Below are positions 18,083 through 27,319 of a stretch of DNA of 64,000 nt, one piece after another. Numbering within the stretch: position 1 is the stretch's first letter; each line of letters begins with the position of its first letter. This DNA is from Aliarcobacter sp017996075 (lineage in GTDB: Bacteria; Campylobacterota; Campylobacteria; Campylobacterales; Arcobacteraceae), in the NCBI RefSeq assembly GCF_051062515.1, contig NZ_JAMXEK010000004.1; one strand, given 5' to 3'. Under the pieces are notes generated by a model. That model worked only from the letters and a program-made list of their open reading frames with translations, was not told the DNA's origin and made no database searches. The position numbers were made by a program, and so were the translations under genes.

Positions 18083-19885
18083 ATGGAACTAATATATTTA
18101 TACATAGAAGATTATAAAAATATAAAAAATCAAGGATTTAATTTTTCTTCCAAATTTACTTGCAAATATGATGAAGTAAAGAAAACTTTACAAATAGATG
18201 AAAAAAACAATCATATAGAAAACTTTTTTGGTGAAAATATAAATGTTACCGCTATTGTTGGAGAAAATGGGAGCGGGAAGAGTAGTGTTTTAGAAGTCTT
18301 AACTTTGTTATATTGGCAAGGATTAATATTAAAAAGAGAAGATAAAACATTTTTTATATTTTTTGATGGTGCAAAATTTTACATGCAATGTGAAAATTAT
18401 AAAAATTTATCTTCAAATATTAAAGAATCAACTCTTTTAAATTCACTTAAAAATAATACTAAATTTAAAATAGATGATATTTTTTGCCCAAGAGCTAGTA
18501 TGCCACTCATCTCTTTTACAAACTGTATAACTGATTTAACAACTAATGAAAGATTTAAACCTCTACAAACTTATGCTTATTTTTATAATGGAATACAACC
18601 TTCAAAACCAATGATGGATAGTGTAGAAAACAATGATAATTTTTCTTCAAAATTTAAATATTTGAACACATTAGATAATAGCTTTTTTGATTTTATAAAT
18701 GAAAAATTTATATTTGATACATATAGGATAGAAATTTATTTTTCAGAGATTGAATCATATATTGTTCAACTGAATAATGAAGAACTAAAAGAGTTACTAA
18801 CATTCCAAAATCAAAAAATACCAGAAAAAGAGTTGTTACATAAACTATGTATAGCATTTTTTATAGAATTAATATCTATGTTGTTACTAAAGAATTACAC
18901 AAAAAATAAATCTATTGCTTTAGAAGAAAAAAATAAATATTTAAAAGAAACTATAGAAGACGATTTGATTCAAATTTTAAAAAAAGATTTAAATCATATT
19001 GATAAATTTAAAGAGGTGTATGATTATTGTGATAAAAAATTTGGTAAATTAATCGATTCTGTAAAAGAGCTATTTTCAAAAGAAAATTTAGCTTATATAC
19101 AAAATGAATTTGTATTAGAACATCCATCAAAAGATATTTCTTATACTAGATTATTATCTAAATATTTTAAAGTTGAATATGATTTTAAATCAAATAAGTT
19201 ATTATATATGTTAGAAAAATATAATATTTTAAGATATAACTTTTTTGGAGGTTCTAGTGAAAAATATAGTTTTTTACAATTAAGTAGTGGTGAAAAATCA
19301 TATTTAAATCTACTTACAAATTTTGCATACACTTTAAATATGGTTCAAGATGATTATAAGGGAATTTTATTATTTGATGAAATAGAGTTATCATTTCATC
19401 CAAATTGGCAAAAAAAGATTGTAAAAGATTTACTATATATTTTTAATAAAGCATTAAAAAGAAAAAAACTTGAATTACATTTAATTTTGACTTCTCATTC
19501 CCCATTTATCCTTTCAGATATTCCAAAACAAAATATTGTTTTTTTAAAAGATGGAAAACAAGTAGATGCTCTTGAAAAGAAGCAAACATTTGGAGCAAAT
19601 ATTCACACACTTCTTGCTGATGGATTTTTTATGGATGGTGGGCTTATGGGAGAGTTTGCAAAGTCAAAAATAGAAGAAGTTATAAAATATCTAAATGATG
19701 AAAATTTAGGAATAAAATCAAAAGAAGAAGCACAAAAGATTATAAATATAATAGGTGAGCCAATACTCAAAAATCAGCTTCAAAAGATGTTGGATAGTAA
19801 AAACTTAAGTGAAGTTGATAAGATAAAACAAGATATAAAAGCTTTACAAAATAGACTTGAAGAGTTGGAAAATGGAAAAAATTAA
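18083..19885 (+). CDS. Septu-like ATPase (PtuA-type)
   Basis: SMC-like ATPase, 600 residues from the ATG at 18083; a GTG at 18074 is possible but sits too close to the agtagg ribosome site. Walker A GENGSGKSS at 60-68, long helical insertion, signature LSSGEKSYLNLLTN, Walker B GILLFDEIELSFHPNW, and LILTSHSPFILSD. The last about 60 residues form a coiled coil (KQDIKALQNRLEELENG). It overlaps the following HNH gene by 14 bp. In Septu systems the PtuA ATPase binds the PtuB HNH nuclease and restrains it until phage infection. The gene order and both motif sets match that plan. Confidence 0.78.
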   Translation: MELIYLYIEDYKNIKNQGFNFSSKFTCKYDEVKKTLQIDEKNNHIENFFGENINVTAIVGENGSGKSSVLEVLTLLYWQGLILKREDKTFFIFFDGAKFYMQCENYKNLSSNIKESTLLNSLKNNTKFKIDDIFCPRASMPLISFTNCITDLTTNERFKPLQTYAYFYNGIQPSKPMMDSVENNDNFSSKFKYLNTLDNSFFDFINEKFIFDTYRIEIYFSEIESYIVQLNNEELKELLTFQNQKIPEKELLHKLCIAFFIELISMLLLKNYTKNKSIALEEKNKYLKETIEDDLIQILKKDLNHIDKFKEVYDYCDKKFGKLIDSVKELFSKENLAYIQNEFVLEHPSKDISYTRLLSKYFKVEYDFKSNKLLYMLEKYNILRYNFFGGSSEKYSFLQLSSGEKSYLNLLTNFAYTLNMVQDDYKGILLFDEIELSFHPNWQKKIVKDLLYIFNKALKRKKLELHLILTSHSPFILSDIPKQNIVFLKDGKQVDALEKKQTFGANIHTLLADGFFMDGGLMGEFAKSKIEEVIKYLNDENLGIKSKEEAQKIINIIGEPILKNQLQKMLDSKNLSEVDKIKQDIKALQNRLEELENGKN

Positions 19886-20828
19886 TCTAACTTCACAAGC
19901 AGAAACTAATTTTTTAAATCAAATAATAAGTCAATTTTATGATAAAAATCAAAATAAAACTAGATTCATAAAAAAAGAAAACAAGAAAGAAATTTTTAAT
20001 ATAAATATAGATGATATAAACTCTCTTATTCAAAAAAAGTTAAAAAAATTTCAATCTAATCTTACTTTAGAAAAATTAGTATTATTTGATTATGATAATA
20101 TAAAAAAATTATGTGAATTTATAGATAAAAATAAAAAGCTTACAGAACTTACTAAAAGAGAAAAAGACTATTTTTATACTTTGTATGCGAGATTAAAAAA
20201 AGCTATATTTTTAGAAGATTTAAATATAGATGTCTGCCCATATTGTAATAGAAATTTTATTTTTAATTTCAATAAAAAAGATTCAAAAGAGGCAACAGCA
20301 CAACTTGATCATTTTTTTGATAAATCTACATATCCATATTTATCTATTTCTCTTTACAATCTTGTGCCTAGTTGCTCTACTTGCAATCAAAGAAAATCAA
20401 AAAAAGACTCAAAAGAAATTTTCTATCCATACAAAGAGAGTTTTAATCAAAATGCAAAATTTGTGTATGGTGGAATAAAAACAAATTTAGATAAACAAAA
20501 TATAGATTTTTTTGATGAGAAAAGAATAAAACTAGATATAAAACATATATCAGAAGAGATAAAAGTAAAAAATCATAATGAAGTTTTTAATATAGAAAAT
20601 CTTTATGAAAACCACAAAGATATAGTAAAAGAGTTGCTTCAAAAAAGAGTGATTTATAGCGATAGTTATATTGATGAACTTTTTGATAGGTATAGTGGAA
20701 TACTTTTTTCTAGCAAAGAAGAGTTAATGAGACTTATAACTTGCGGTTATATAAGCGATGATGATATAAACAAACGACCACTTAGCAAACTTATAAAAGA
20801 TATTAGCGAGGATTTGGGGTTTAGATGA
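19872..20828 (+). CDS. HNH endonuclease, Septu-like (PtuB-type)
   Basis: 318 residues from the ATG at 19872; an upstream TTG at 19857 would extend further into the ATPase gene. The zinc/HNH core is clear: CPYC at 122-125, the catalytic-type D146-H147 in AQLDHFFDKSTYP, and CSTCNQRKSKKD with the second CxxC at 168-171. This spacing is typical of HNH nucleases paired with SMC-like ATPases (Septu and retron-associated PtuB). The flanking N- and C-terminal regions are helical and lysine-rich. Expected effector of an anti-phage pair with the upstream ATPase. Confidence 0.78.
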   Translation: MEKINLTSQAETNFLNQIISQFYDKNQNKTRFIKKENKKEIFNINIDDINSLIQKKLKKFQSNLTLEKLVLFDYDNIKKLCEFIDKNKKLTELTKREKDYFYTLYARLKKAIFLEDLNIDVCPYCNRNFIFNFNKKDSKEATAQLDHFFDKSTYPYLSISLYNLVPSCSTCNQRKSKKDSKEIFYPYKESFNQNAKFVYGGIKTNLDKQNIDFFDEKRIKLDIKHISEEIKVKNHNEVFNIENLYENHKDIVKELLQKRVIYSDSYIDELFDRYSGILFSSKEELMRLITCGYISDDDINKRPLSKLIKDISEDLGFR

Positions 20829-20936
20829 TAGTTGTTTTATCAATATAAAAGTGAAATAGAAGTAGAATAAAGACTTTAAATTTATAAATTTGTTTTATGA
20901 AGAATTGAAATGGTAGCACAAAGGGAAAGCAGGGAA

Positions 20937-21074
20937 ATGACACAAGATATTTTAAGTTTAGATGAAGGCTATAGCACTACAAGATTGCTAACGCAAGAAA
21001 AACCAGAGATATTAAAAAATAGTAAAGATAAGTTTGAAACTGTTTTATTTTTTAAAGAGGGAGAAAATATATGA
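20937..21074 (+). pseudogene. 5' stub of a GT2 glycosyltransferase (duplicated N-terminus)
   Basis: A 45-codon open frame ending in TGA that overlaps the next ATG. Codons 8-45 (20958-21071) match codons 11-48 of the intact glycosyltransferase at 24722 (24752-24865): by hand 99 of 114 bases are identical, and the shared peptides include EKPEILKNS and FFKEGENI. In the intact gene this is only the leader before the catalytic domain, so the stub cannot have transferase activity. It marks a recombination joint left of the Gtr-like module. The 108 bp before it, back to 20828, hold no gene that I see. Confidence 0.75.
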
Positions 21075-22021
21075 ACCATCAAACAATATTAGGAATAGTA
21101 GTACCTTGCTATAATGAGGAAGCTGTTTTAAGTGAAACTATTCTAAGATTGAATAAAGTTTTAGAAGACTTAGTTCAAAAAGATAAAATTTCTATAAACA
21201 GTTTCATGATTTTTGTAGATGATGGAAGCAAAGATAACACTTGGAATTTGATTGAAAATGTATCAAAAAATAATAAATTTGTAAAAGGTTTAAAATTATC
21301 AAAAAATCAAGGACATCAAAATGCTCTTCTTGCAGGTATGCAATTTGTAGTAGATAAATGTGATTGCTTGATTTCTTTAGATGCTGATTTACAACAAGAT
21401 GAAAATTCTATTGAGGAATTTTTATATAAATATATCAGTGGTTCTGATGTTGTACTTGGTATAAGAAATGATAGGCAAAGCGATGGTTTTTTTAAAAAAA
21501 CAACTGCTCTAGGATTTTATAAGTTGATTGAAATAATGGGAGTACATGTAATAAAAAACCATGCAGATTATAGGCTTTTAAGTAATCGAGCCAATAAATC
21601 ATTAATGGAATTTAAAGAAGTAAATTTATTTTTAAGAGGGCTTGTTCCTTTGTTAGGATACAAAACTGATTATGTTTATTTTGATGTAAAAGATAGATTT
21701 GCAGGAGAATCAAAATACACACTTTCAAAAATGTTATCTTTTGCATTAGATGGGATAACCTCTTTTAGTGTTACACCTTTAAGAATGATTTCCATTGTTG
21801 GTTTTATAGTTTTTACATTGAGTTTTACAATGAGTGCATATATTATTTTTGTATCTTTATTTACTAATAAGATTGTACCAGGATGGGCTTCAACAGTATT
21901 ACCAATATACTTTTTAGGTGGAATACAAATACTTTCTATTGGAATAGTAGGCGAATACATAGGAAAGATATATAAAGAAACAAAAAAAAGACCAAGGTTT
22001 TTTATTGAGAAAGAAGTTTAA
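21071..22021 (+). CDS. Polyprenyl-phosphate glycosyltransferase, GtrB/DPM-like (GT2)
   Basis: 316 residues. GT-A domain with VVPCYNEEAVLSETI, VDDGSKDNTW and the DxD-like DADLQQD, followed by two C-terminal transmembrane helices (about 240-262 and 275-300) and the usual KRPRFFIEKE tail. GtrB-type enzymes load a sugar from its nucleotide onto undecaprenyl phosphate at the cytoplasmic face, for side-branch addition in the periplasm. The next gene encodes a small four-helix membrane protein and the third downstream a large membrane protein, matching a GtrA/GtrB/Gtr-type module. Confidence 0.85.
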   Translation: MNHQTILGIVVPCYNEEAVLSETILRLNKVLEDLVQKDKISINSFMIFVDDGSKDNTWNLIENVSKNNKFVKGLKLSKNQGHQNALLAGMQFVVDKCDCLISLDADLQQDENSIEEFLYKYISGSDVVLGIRNDRQSDGFFKKTTALGFYKLIEIMGVHVIKNHADYRLLSNRANKSLMEFKEVNLFLRGLVPLLGYKTDYVYFDVKDRFAGESKYTLSKMLSFALDGITSFSVTPLRMISIVGFIVFTLSFTMSAYIIFVSLFTNKIVPGWASTVLPIYFLGGIQILSIGIVGEYIGKIYKETKKRPRFFIEKEV

Positions 22022-22354
22022 ATGATAAATATATTTTTCTATTTATTTTATACCCTTATTAGTGTTTTGGGTCTTTATCTTTTTAAAATATCAACTATGG
22101 GTTTTAATTTATTATTTATATTAGGAATAATATTCTATGGTTCTGGCTTTCTTTTATGGTTGTTTATATTAAAAACTAATAGTTTATCTATAGCATTTCC
22201 TATAGCATCTTCAATGCTTATAATTGCTACACAGTTTGTTGGATTTTATTTTCTTCAAGAAAATTTTTCATTTAGTAAGTTAGTGGGCATAACATTTATT
22301 ATATTAGGAATTTTAATAATTTATCAAGGAGAATTTGTATCATGGACAAAATAA
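22022..22354 (+). CDS. Small DMT-type membrane transporter (EamA/SMR-like), probable lipid-linked sugar flippase
   Basis: 110 residues with four hydrophobic helices; LGLYLFKIS, the LLWLFILKTNSLSIAFPIAS segment and VGITFIILGILIIYQGE resemble SMR/ArnE-like half-transporters. It follows the GtrB-like gene directly and overlaps the methyltransferase by 13 bp. In this position it would replace GtrA, flipping the polyprenyl-phosphate sugar across the membrane. Confidence 0.7.
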   Translation: MINIFFYLFYTLISVLGLYLFKISTMGFNLLFILGIIFYGSGFLLWLFILKTNSLSIAFPIASSMLIIATQFVGFYFLQENFSFSKLVGITFIILGILIIYQGEFVSWTK

Positions 22355-23118
22355 TTGAACAGCAGAGAAAACATTTTGATGAAATTTCAAAAAGATATTT
22401 TGATGCGAGACAAAATGAAAATCATTTATTTTATAAAGAGTTAATGTGGAGAAATTTTTTTAAAAAAATAGATAAATATTTTAATAAAAAAAAGTATAAC
22501 TGTCTTGAAGCTATGTGTGGTTATGCAGAAGGTTTTAAAATAATTAAGAATTTTAGCAATATTAATATCGACTATAAGGGTTTTGATTATTCTGAGGAAC
22601 TTGTTCAAATTGCAAATGAAAATTCCCCTGAATTAAATATTATTAATGGGAATATTTTGACTTATAAAGATGAGAACAATTATGATTTGATAATTCTTTT
22701 AGGTGGATTACATCATGTTTATAAAAATGTAGATAAAGCACTTGAAAATATTAATAAGCTAATAGAAAGGGATTCTTTTTTTATTAATTTAGAACCAACT
22801 CATAATAATTTGTTTTTTAAAAAAATTAGAGAAAAAATCTATAAATCTAATGATTTATTTGACGATGAAAGTGAACAAGCATTTGAGTTGATTGAGCTAA
22901 ATAATTTATTTATAAAAAATGGATATGAAAAAGTTGAACAGATTTATCCAGGATTGCTAGGGTACATTTTATATTATAATCCAGATGCTTTTCAAAACTT
23001 AAATATAGGAAATAAGACAATGGTAAAATTTATATTTATGATAGAAAAATATTTTTTTAATAATTTTATAGGTAGATATTTTTCATTTGCAACTTTATCA
23101 TTATGGAGAAAAAAATGA
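22342..23118 (+). CDS. SAM-dependent class I methyltransferase
   Basis: 258 residues. The SAM-binding loop is the variant LEAMCGYAEGF, followed by YKGFDYSEELVQIA (acidic residue binding ribose) and YDLIILLGGLHHVYKNVDKAL, the usual motif III-IV region. It probably methylates a sugar or lipid-linked sugar of this module, since it lies between the small flippase-like protein and the large membrane protein and overlaps both (13 and 4 bp). Substrate unknown. Confidence 0.75.
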   Translation: MDKIIEQQRKHFDEISKRYFDARQNENHLFYKELMWRNFFKKIDKYFNKKKYNCLEAMCGYAEGFKIIKNFSNINIDYKGFDYSEELVQIANENSPELNIINGNILTYKDENNYDLIILLGGLHHVYKNVDKALENINKLIERDSFFINLEPTHNNLFFKKIREKIYKSNDLFDDESEQAFELIELNNLFIKNGYEKVEQIYPGLLGYILYYNPDAFQNLNIGNKTMVKFIFMIEKYFFNNFIGRYFSFATLSLWRKK

Positions 23119-24716
23119 AATATATGGTTTTCTTATTAATTATTGTAAGTTACATATTATTGATATTTATTAATTCTAATTTACAAGTAATAGATGACCA
23201 TGGAATCTTGGATAATTTGATGATTGGTACTTTTTTTGATAAATATTTATCTGATTCGCTATTTAGCATCGGTAGATTTTATCCTTTAAATATGCAAGAG
23301 TTTAATTTTATAAATTTATTCGTTTCTGAACCGAGTGTGAATTATTTTTATTTATTTATTTCTATTGAATTTATTATATTGATTTTTATTTTATATAAGA
23401 TATTTAAATTTTTAAATTTAAATAATTATTTTATTATAATATATTTATTGATATTTTTACCTGGATTTGTAACAGCATTTTTAAGGCTTCATATTGGAGA
23501 AAGAAGTGTTCTTTTATTATTTATTGTTTTTCTATATTTTTTCTTAAAATATCAAAAAGAACAAAAAATAGTTTATCTATTAGCAGGATTGATTTCTGCA
23601 AATATAGCACTTTACTATAAAGAACCTGCATTTCTAATGCTTGGAAGTTTTGCATTTTTGCATTTAATTTTTGGTTGGAAAGAGATTAATTTTAAACAAA
23701 AAATATTTGATTTTCTTTTAATGATTTCATCTTTTATTTTTATACTGGTTTATTTTTTTGTTGTATATTTGAATAAAGGTGAAACTCTTTATGGAACTAC
23801 TACTTTAAATCAATTTTTGCAAATGGCAAAAAATATTTTTAATATGGCATTAAGTGACCCACTTATAATATTTATACTTTTACCTCTAGTTTTATATAGA
23901 CTTTATCAAATTATTAAAATAAGAAAAATAGATTATTTATTTGATTCTATGCTTTTTTCATCGGCAATATATGTATTGGTTTATATTAAATTAAATATTT
24001 TTGCACATCATTACTTGTTACCTTCTTATGCTTTTGGTTTAATAGCAATTTCTTATTTTATTTTTAAAGAACAATTTTATAAAAAAGTATTATTTAAAAT
24101 TTTGGGAATCATCACTTTAATATTTGTTTTATTTAGTAGCTTGCCTACAGGATTACATTTAATATCACATTATAAGAATGTACCTAATAATTTTCAAAAG
24201 ACTTTATCTTTTTTACAAGAGTATATAGCTGAAAACTCTAAAGATGGGGAAAAAGTTTCTATATTTTTTGATGGAGTAAATAGAAATGGCGGAGAGGTAC
24301 ATCATAGTTTTATTAAATATTTAGAATTTAAAGGTTTAAATCATAATCAATTTGATATAAAAAGCGATGAAAATGATAATGGTATATTGCCTATAGTAGC
24401 TGAAAACAGTGAAGCTCTTTATACAATTCTAAAACAATCTACTTTATCTGAAATTAAATCAGGTGATTTATTAATTGTTACTCCTTATACTGCAAAATAT
24501 ATAGGACTTGAAAAAAAAGAAATGGATAAAATGAGTGAAAAATATGCATTAATTTATCATGCAAAATCTTTTTTGGAGATTCCAAATATAGGTATTAAAT
24601 CTATAATAAAAAGAATTTATAGAGAAAATAAAAATTATTCAAGTGAAAATAGAGTTATGGTTTCTCAAAATATTTTTCAAATGCCTTTAGATTTTTATGT
24701 ATTTAAAGCAAGGTAG
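23115..24716 (+). CDS. Polytopic membrane protein, probable GT-C-type glycosyltransferase of the Gtr-like module
   Basis: 533 residues from the ATG at 23115 in an ATGA overlap; the ATG at 23103 is inside the preceding gene. About ten hydrophobic segments in the first 350 residues, an early acidic pair (VIDDHGILDN, about 29-38, matching the loop-1 acidic motif expected of GT-C enzymes), then a roughly 180-residue soluble C-terminal part. In Gtr modules the third protein transfers the sugar from the polyprenyl carrier to the O-antigen in the periplasm; position and topology fit, but sequence identity to known GtrC proteins is not apparent. Confidence 0.6.
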   Translation: MKYMVFLLIIVSYILLIFINSNLQVIDDHGILDNLMIGTFFDKYLSDSLFSIGRFYPLNMQEFNFINLFVSEPSVNYFYLFISIEFIILIFILYKIFKFLNLNNYFIIIYLLIFLPGFVTAFLRLHIGERSVLLLFIVFLYFFLKYQKEQKIVYLLAGLISANIALYYKEPAFLMLGSFAFLHLIFGWKEINFKQKIFDFLLMISSFIFILVYFFVVYLNKGETLYGTTTLNQFLQMAKNIFNMALSDPLIIFILLPLVLYRLYQIIKIRKIDYLFDSMLFSSAIYVLVYIKLNIFAHHYLLPSYAFGLIAISYFIFKEQFYKKVLFKILGIITLIFVLFSSLPTGLHLISHYKNVPNNFQKTLSFLQEYIAENSKDGEKVSIFFDGVNRNGGEVHHSFIKYLEFKGLNHNQFDIKSDENDNGILPIVAENSEALYTILKQSTLSEIKSGDLLIVTPYTAKYIGLEKKEMDKMSEKYALIYHAKSFLEIPNIGIKSIIKRIYRENKNYSSENRVMVSQNIFQMPLDFYVFKAR

Positions 24717-24721
24717 TTTTT

Positions 24722-25696
24722 ATGGATTTTAAAATTACTGATATAATTTGTTTAGATGAAAAATATAGTACCACAAGAATTTTAACAAAAGAAAAACCAG
24801 AAATATTAAAAAACAGTGAAGATAAGTTTGAAATTGTTTTGTTTTTTAAAGAGGGAGAAAATATAAAAGGTGAAGGTGGTCTTAGGACAAAAGAGTATTT
24901 TAAAAAATCATTTGATGATAAACCTCTTATTTCTATAATTACTGTTGTTTTTAATGGTGAAAAATACTTAGAAGATACTATACAAAGTGTCATAAACCAA
25001 GCATATGATAATGTAGAATATATAGTCATAGATGGTGGAAGTACAGATGGGACTTTGGGTATCATCAAAAAGTATGAAGATAAAATAGATTATTGGGTTA
25101 GCGAAAAAGATAGAGGAATTTATGATGCTATGAATAAGGGAATAGATTCCGCTAATGGAGAATGGTTAAATTTTATGAATGGTGGAGATGAATTTTATGA
25201 TAATCAGGTTATAGAAAATATTTTCAAAAATTGTAGCTACGAAGATGAGTATGTGATTCATGGTAAAGTTGTACTTATGTACAAAAATGATTTAATCGCC
25301 TATTATGGGAATACTAAAATAATTCCTCATCAAGGAGCATTTTTTAAAACTCAAATTATGAAATCTTTAAAGTTTAATACGGTATACAAAATATTTGCAG
25401 ATGGAGAATGTTTGAGTCGCATGCAAAAATTAGAAAAATATAAATCAAAGTTTATTGATATGGTTATTGCAAATTTTGAATTAGGTGGTGTAGGAAATCA
25501 TCCTAAATATTTTTTTAAAAGACTTAAAGAAGAGATAAAAATAAAAAATGATCAAAAACTTCCTTTTTCATTTAAATGGTATATTTTGAAATTAATTGAT
25601 GGTTTTGGATATGTTCTTTATCATTTATTTGGTGAAATTTTCTATTACAAAAAATTTCAAAAGCATTTAGTAAATATAATAGGAAAAATGAAATGA
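24722..25696 (+). CDS. Glycosyltransferase family 2 (GT-A)
   Basis: 324 residues. A roughly 60-residue leader ending GEGGLRTKEYFKKS precedes the GT-A fold: ISIITVVFNGEKYLEDTI, VIDGGSTDGTLGII, KDRGIYDAMNKGI and NFMNGGDEF with the metal-binding acidic motif. This type adds single sugars to lipid-linked repeat units at the cytoplasmic face. Its 5' end is duplicated as a stub at 20937-21074. It overlaps the FkbM gene by 4 bp. Confidence 0.87.
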   Translation: MDFKITDIICLDEKYSTTRILTKEKPEILKNSEDKFEIVLFFKEGENIKGEGGLRTKEYFKKSFDDKPLISIITVVFNGEKYLEDTIQSVINQAYDNVEYIVIDGGSTDGTLGIIKKYEDKIDYWVSEKDRGIYDAMNKGIDSANGEWLNFMNGGDEFYDNQVIENIFKNCSYEDEYVIHGKVVLMYKNDLIAYYGNTKIIPHQGAFFKTQIMKSLKFNTVYKIFADGECLSRMQKLEKYKSKFIDMVIANFELGGVGNHPKYFFKRLKEEIKIKNDQKLPFSFKWYILKLIDGFGYVLYHLFGEIFYYKKFQKHLVNIIGKMK

Positions 25697-26451
25697 ATCA
25701 AAATATATCAAGAATAATACGACATAAAGCACTTTATCCTTTTTGGAAGTTTTTAAATCAACTTTCATTATATGGTATGAATTTTGGTGTAGCAAGTGGA
25801 TATGCAGACTACAGTGGTGAGTTGCATATTATTAAACAACTTAAAAAAAATATGACCAATGGAGTTATATTTGATATTGGTGCTAATGTAGGCGATTGGG
25901 CAAAGTTTGTGATTGATGAGTATAAAGATATAGATTATAGGCTTTGTATGTTTGAGCCCTCAACTTCTGCATATGATAAAATGACTCAAAATATCCAACC
26001 AAATAATAGTATCAAACAATTTAAAATGGGTTTTGGTGATAAAAATGAAACTATAAAGATATATTTTGATGATGAAGCGCAAGGAAGTGCAGGAGCATTT
26101 ATCAAGGATGCAAAATATAGTGAAGAGATACAGGTTGATACTATAGATAACTTTTGCCAAATAAATAAAATAGAAAAAATTAGCTTTTTAAAAATGGACG
26201 TGCAAGGATATGAATATAACATTTTAGTTGGTGCCAAAGAGATGTTGAAAAATGGAAGAATTGAATGTATTCAATTTGAAACAGATGAACCAAATATAGA
26301 AAATAGGATATTTTTTAAGGATTTTTGGAATCTTTTGCACGATAAATATAGACTCTATCATTCGTTGTATAATGGACTGATTGAAATAAAAGAGTATCAC
26401 TATAGTTTGGAAAATTTTAATTGTATGAATTATTTGGCTATAAAGAAGTAA
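25693..26451 (+). CDS. FkbM family methyltransferase
   Basis: 252 residues with the FkbM-type SAM loop VIFDIGANVGDWAKF, CMFEPSTSAY, GFGDKNETIKIY and FLKMDVQGYEYNILVGA. FkbM enzymes O-methylate sugars or polyketides. In this place it probably methylates a sugar hydroxyl on the growing repeat unit. The gene overlaps its upstream neighbour (ATGA) and is 1 bp from the GT11 gene. Confidence 0.85.
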   Translation: MNQNISRIIRHKALYPFWKFLNQLSLYGMNFGVASGYADYSGELHIIKQLKKNMTNGVIFDIGANVGDWAKFVIDEYKDIDYRLCMFEPSTSAYDKMTQNIQPNNSIKQFKMGFGDKNETIKIYFDDEAQGSAGAFIKDAKYSEEIQVDTIDNFCQINKIEKISFLKMDVQGYEYNILVGAKEMLKNGRIECIQFETDEPNIENRIFFKDFWNLLHDKYRLYHSLYNGLIEIKEYHYSLENFNCMNYLAIKK

Positions 26452-26452
26452 T

Positions 26453-27319
26453 ATGATAATCGGTCAAATAATAGGTGGTCTTGGAAACCAAATGTTTCAG
26501 TATGCTTTTTACAAATATTTATCTATCTCGAAAGAATGTGATTTAAAGTTAGATTTGTTTTTATTTGATAATTATGAACTTCATAATGGCTATGAATTAG
26601 AAAATGCTTTTGGTGTAATTGAAGACATCGCTACAAAAGATGAGATAAAAAAATTTAAGACGAGTTGTCCACTGTTTTTTAGAATAGAAAATAAATTGTT
26701 TGATAGAAACTTTATGTTTGGCACAAAGCATTATAAAGAAAATAAATTTTATATTGATAACAACATTTTTGATAAGAGCTTAGATGATTTTTATGTTGAG
26801 GGGTATTTTCAGACATATATGTATATTCAAGAACTAGATCAAAATTTATTTCAGTTTCAAACGAAGTTGAGTGAAACAGAAACAGAATTATTGCAAGGGA
26901 ATGTAGTCTCTATCCACATAAGAGGAGGGGATTATATAACTAGTAAAAAAGACAGTGCATTGTTTGGCAATATATGTACGAAAAAGTATTATAAAAACGC
27001 TATCGAACACATAAAAAGTTTTACAGAAAATCCAAAATTTTTAATATTTACAAATGATAAAGCATATGCAAAACAGTTATTAATTGGTGAGGATTTCGAG
27101 ATTGTAGATTGGAATGGTGGTAAAGATAGTTTTAGAGATATGTTTTTAATGAGTCAGTGTAAGCATAACATTATCGCTAATAGTAGTTTTAGTTGGTGGG
27201 GAGCTTGGTTAAATAATAATACTTCAAAAATAGTTGTAACACCAAGCAAATGGTTTAATGATAAGAGTATCAATCAAAATGAAATAATTCCAAAAAATTG
27301 GATAAGGGTAGGTTTATAA
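26453..27319 (+). CDS. Alpha-1,2-fucosyltransferase family protein (GT11)
   Basis: 288 residues with the GT11 hallmarks: N-terminal GQIIGGLGNQMFQYAFY, the donor-binding motif SIHIRGGDY at 153-161 (second Arg of the classical HxRRxDY replaced by Gly, a variant seen in many bacterial GT11s), LIFTNDKAYA and ANSSFSWWGAWLN. It should transfer L-fucose from the GDP-fucose made by gmd/fcl at 5.7-7.9 kb, linking the left and middle parts of the locus. Confidence 0.88.
   Translation: MIIGQIIGGLGNQMFQYAFYKYLSISKECDLKLDLFLFDNYELHNGYELENAFGVIEDIATKDEIKKFKTSCPLFFRIENKLFDRNFMFGTKHYKENKFYIDNNIFDKSLDDFYVEGYFQTYMYIQELDQNLFQFQTKLSETETELLQGNVVSIHIRGGDYITSKKDSALFGNICTKKYYKNAIEHIKSFTENPKFLIFTNDKAYAKQLLIGEDFEIVDWNGGKDSFRDMFLMSQCKHNIIANSSFSWWGAWLNNNTSKIVVTPSKWFNDKSINQNEIIPKNWIRVGL

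Noticed and set aside
20230..20478. 82-aa plus-strand frame within the HNH nuclease gene
   Set aside because: Out-of-frame shadow of the HNH coding region with low-complexity hydrophobic composition.
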